Assembly (NCBI GenBank): GCA_963969495.1
Contig: OZ018323.1
Location: 77,601,583-77,665,582, forward strand
Direction of reading: 5' to 3'
DNA length: 64,000 bases
Source: Ceratothoa steindachneri
Taxonomy: Eukaryota; Arthropoda; Malacostraca; Isopoda; Cymothoidae
Positions 63,718 to 64,000 of the stretch are shown here, piece after piece (position 1 is the stretch's first letter; each line of letters begins with the position of its first letter). The notes below the pieces were generated by a model. The model searched no databases and was not told the origin of the DNA. It saw nothing but the letters and a program-made list of their open reading frames with translations. A program made the position numbers and the translations under genes.

Positions 63718-64000
63718 ATATTCCTTCAATGGAATTGCTGCGTACTCCGAGCCAACTGGGAAAAACTGTGGAGGCTAGTTTCGTCCAGTTTACACTTAGC
63801 TATCTTTTTCCAGGAGACCCAGCTGGGCGCGTGTTCCCTCCCCACCCTTCCGGCGTATAAGGAGTTTGTGATCTCACCACCACGGGATGGGGGTCGGGCA
63901 GAAGGATGGGCCATTTACAACCGGCATGATGTCTCCGTTCTTCTTTTCATTTTAGATACCTCCTTTCAGGCAGTGGCTGTGCCGCTTCACCGGGATAGGA
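63718..64000 (+). CDS. I-like ORF2 endonuclease start (partial, open to the window edge)
   Basis: AP-type endonuclease that would nick target DNA. The frame reads AIFLQWNCCVLRANWEKLWR, FFQETQLGACSLPTLPAYKE (Glu of the QET box), PPRDGGRAEGWAIYNRHDVS and TSFQAVAVPLHRDR up to the edge. There is no stop over at least 94 codons. The ORF1 stop at 63,704 lies in another frame 14 bp upstream and no good ATG is in frame, so ORF2 expression would need frameshifting or reinitiation. Whether the copy is complete lies outside the window. Confidence 0.7.
   Translation, partial: MFLQWNCCVLRANWEKLWRLVSSSLHLAIFFQETQLGACSLPTLPAYKEFVISPPRDGGRAEGWAIYNRHDVSVLLFILDTSFQAVAVPLHRDR

Larger units (their letters stand above)
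61140..64000 (+). mobile_element. I-like element, 5' UTR, ORF1 and start of ORF2 (copy D), runs off the window
   Basis: GC-rich 5' region to about 61,750, then ORF1 in several frames (61,757-63,706), then the ORF2 endonuclease, open to the window end. The ORF1 region 61,590-61,870 matches 55,190-55,460 of copy C. The zinc knuckles are deleted: the frame passes from the TMNFVKGVIYVRELVNYSID segment to the part downstream of the knuckles around 62,880-62,990, where a CATAGATCACC motif is repeated. Confidence 0.75.

Overview
The window is eukaryotic nuclear DNA, most likely from an arthropod and probably a decapod crustacean. It has very dense (TA)n and (CA)n(TA)n microsatellites, degenerate interstitial TTAGG-type telomere repeats, Penelope-like elements, tRNA-derived SINEs and many non-LTR retrotransposon families. 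One short repeat at 56.35 kb is of a kind I remember as common in decapods. Gene density is very low.

One host gene is supported: the 3' end of WDR19 (IFT144, intraflagellar transport complex A) on the + strand. It has four exons at 13,439-13,645, 15,098-15,375, 25,284-25,360 and 28,776-28,872. All have canonical GT/AG borders and the phases join into one 219-codon tail that includes the stop. The preceding exons are not in the window, so the left 13.4 kb is probably the upstream intron. Everything else is transposon or simple-repeat DNA.

Layout. 0-2.2 kb: 3' part of an RNase H-bearing (I-like) non-LTR element. 2.5-6.4 kb: fold-back units, a Penelope-like element and a fold-back SINE, mostly sandwiched between (TA)n tracts. 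7.0-12.1 kb: two I-like copies in tail-to-tail orientation; the first is split by a clean solo LTR (8,296-9,765, TSD TACTC). 12.1-13.2 kb: second Penelope-like copy and a 144-bp near-perfect palindrome. 13.4-28.9 kb: WDR19 exons, whose introns hold a nearly intact Jockey-type element (21.4-17.1 kb, antisense, one nonsense codon in ORF2), a third Penelope fragment, a Tc1-like relic and a mariner-like relic. 29-49 kb: intergenic, with I-like fragments at 32.2 and 36.4 kb, CR1/L2-like pieces, a deleted mariner (38.3 kb), an AT-rich degenerate satellite (39.5 kb), a second Jockey-type RT ORF (41.55-42.94 kb), fold-backs, a Tc1-like relic, an LTR-like segment and two abutting MITEs (47.5-47.9 kb). 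49-64 kb: I-like copies. One is interrupted by a Ty3/Gypsy-type LTR element (50,804-55,095, TSD AYGGT), followed by a CR1/L2-like 3' fragment (60.1-61.1 kb) and another I-like copy that runs off the window end.

The main biological interest is the nesting history, which target-site duplications fix at several points, and the repeated placement of fold-back Penelope and SINE units exactly between (TA)n tracts, some with a hammerhead-ribozyme-like core near their ends. No multi-gene functional system beyond WDR19 and autonomous mobile elements is visible.
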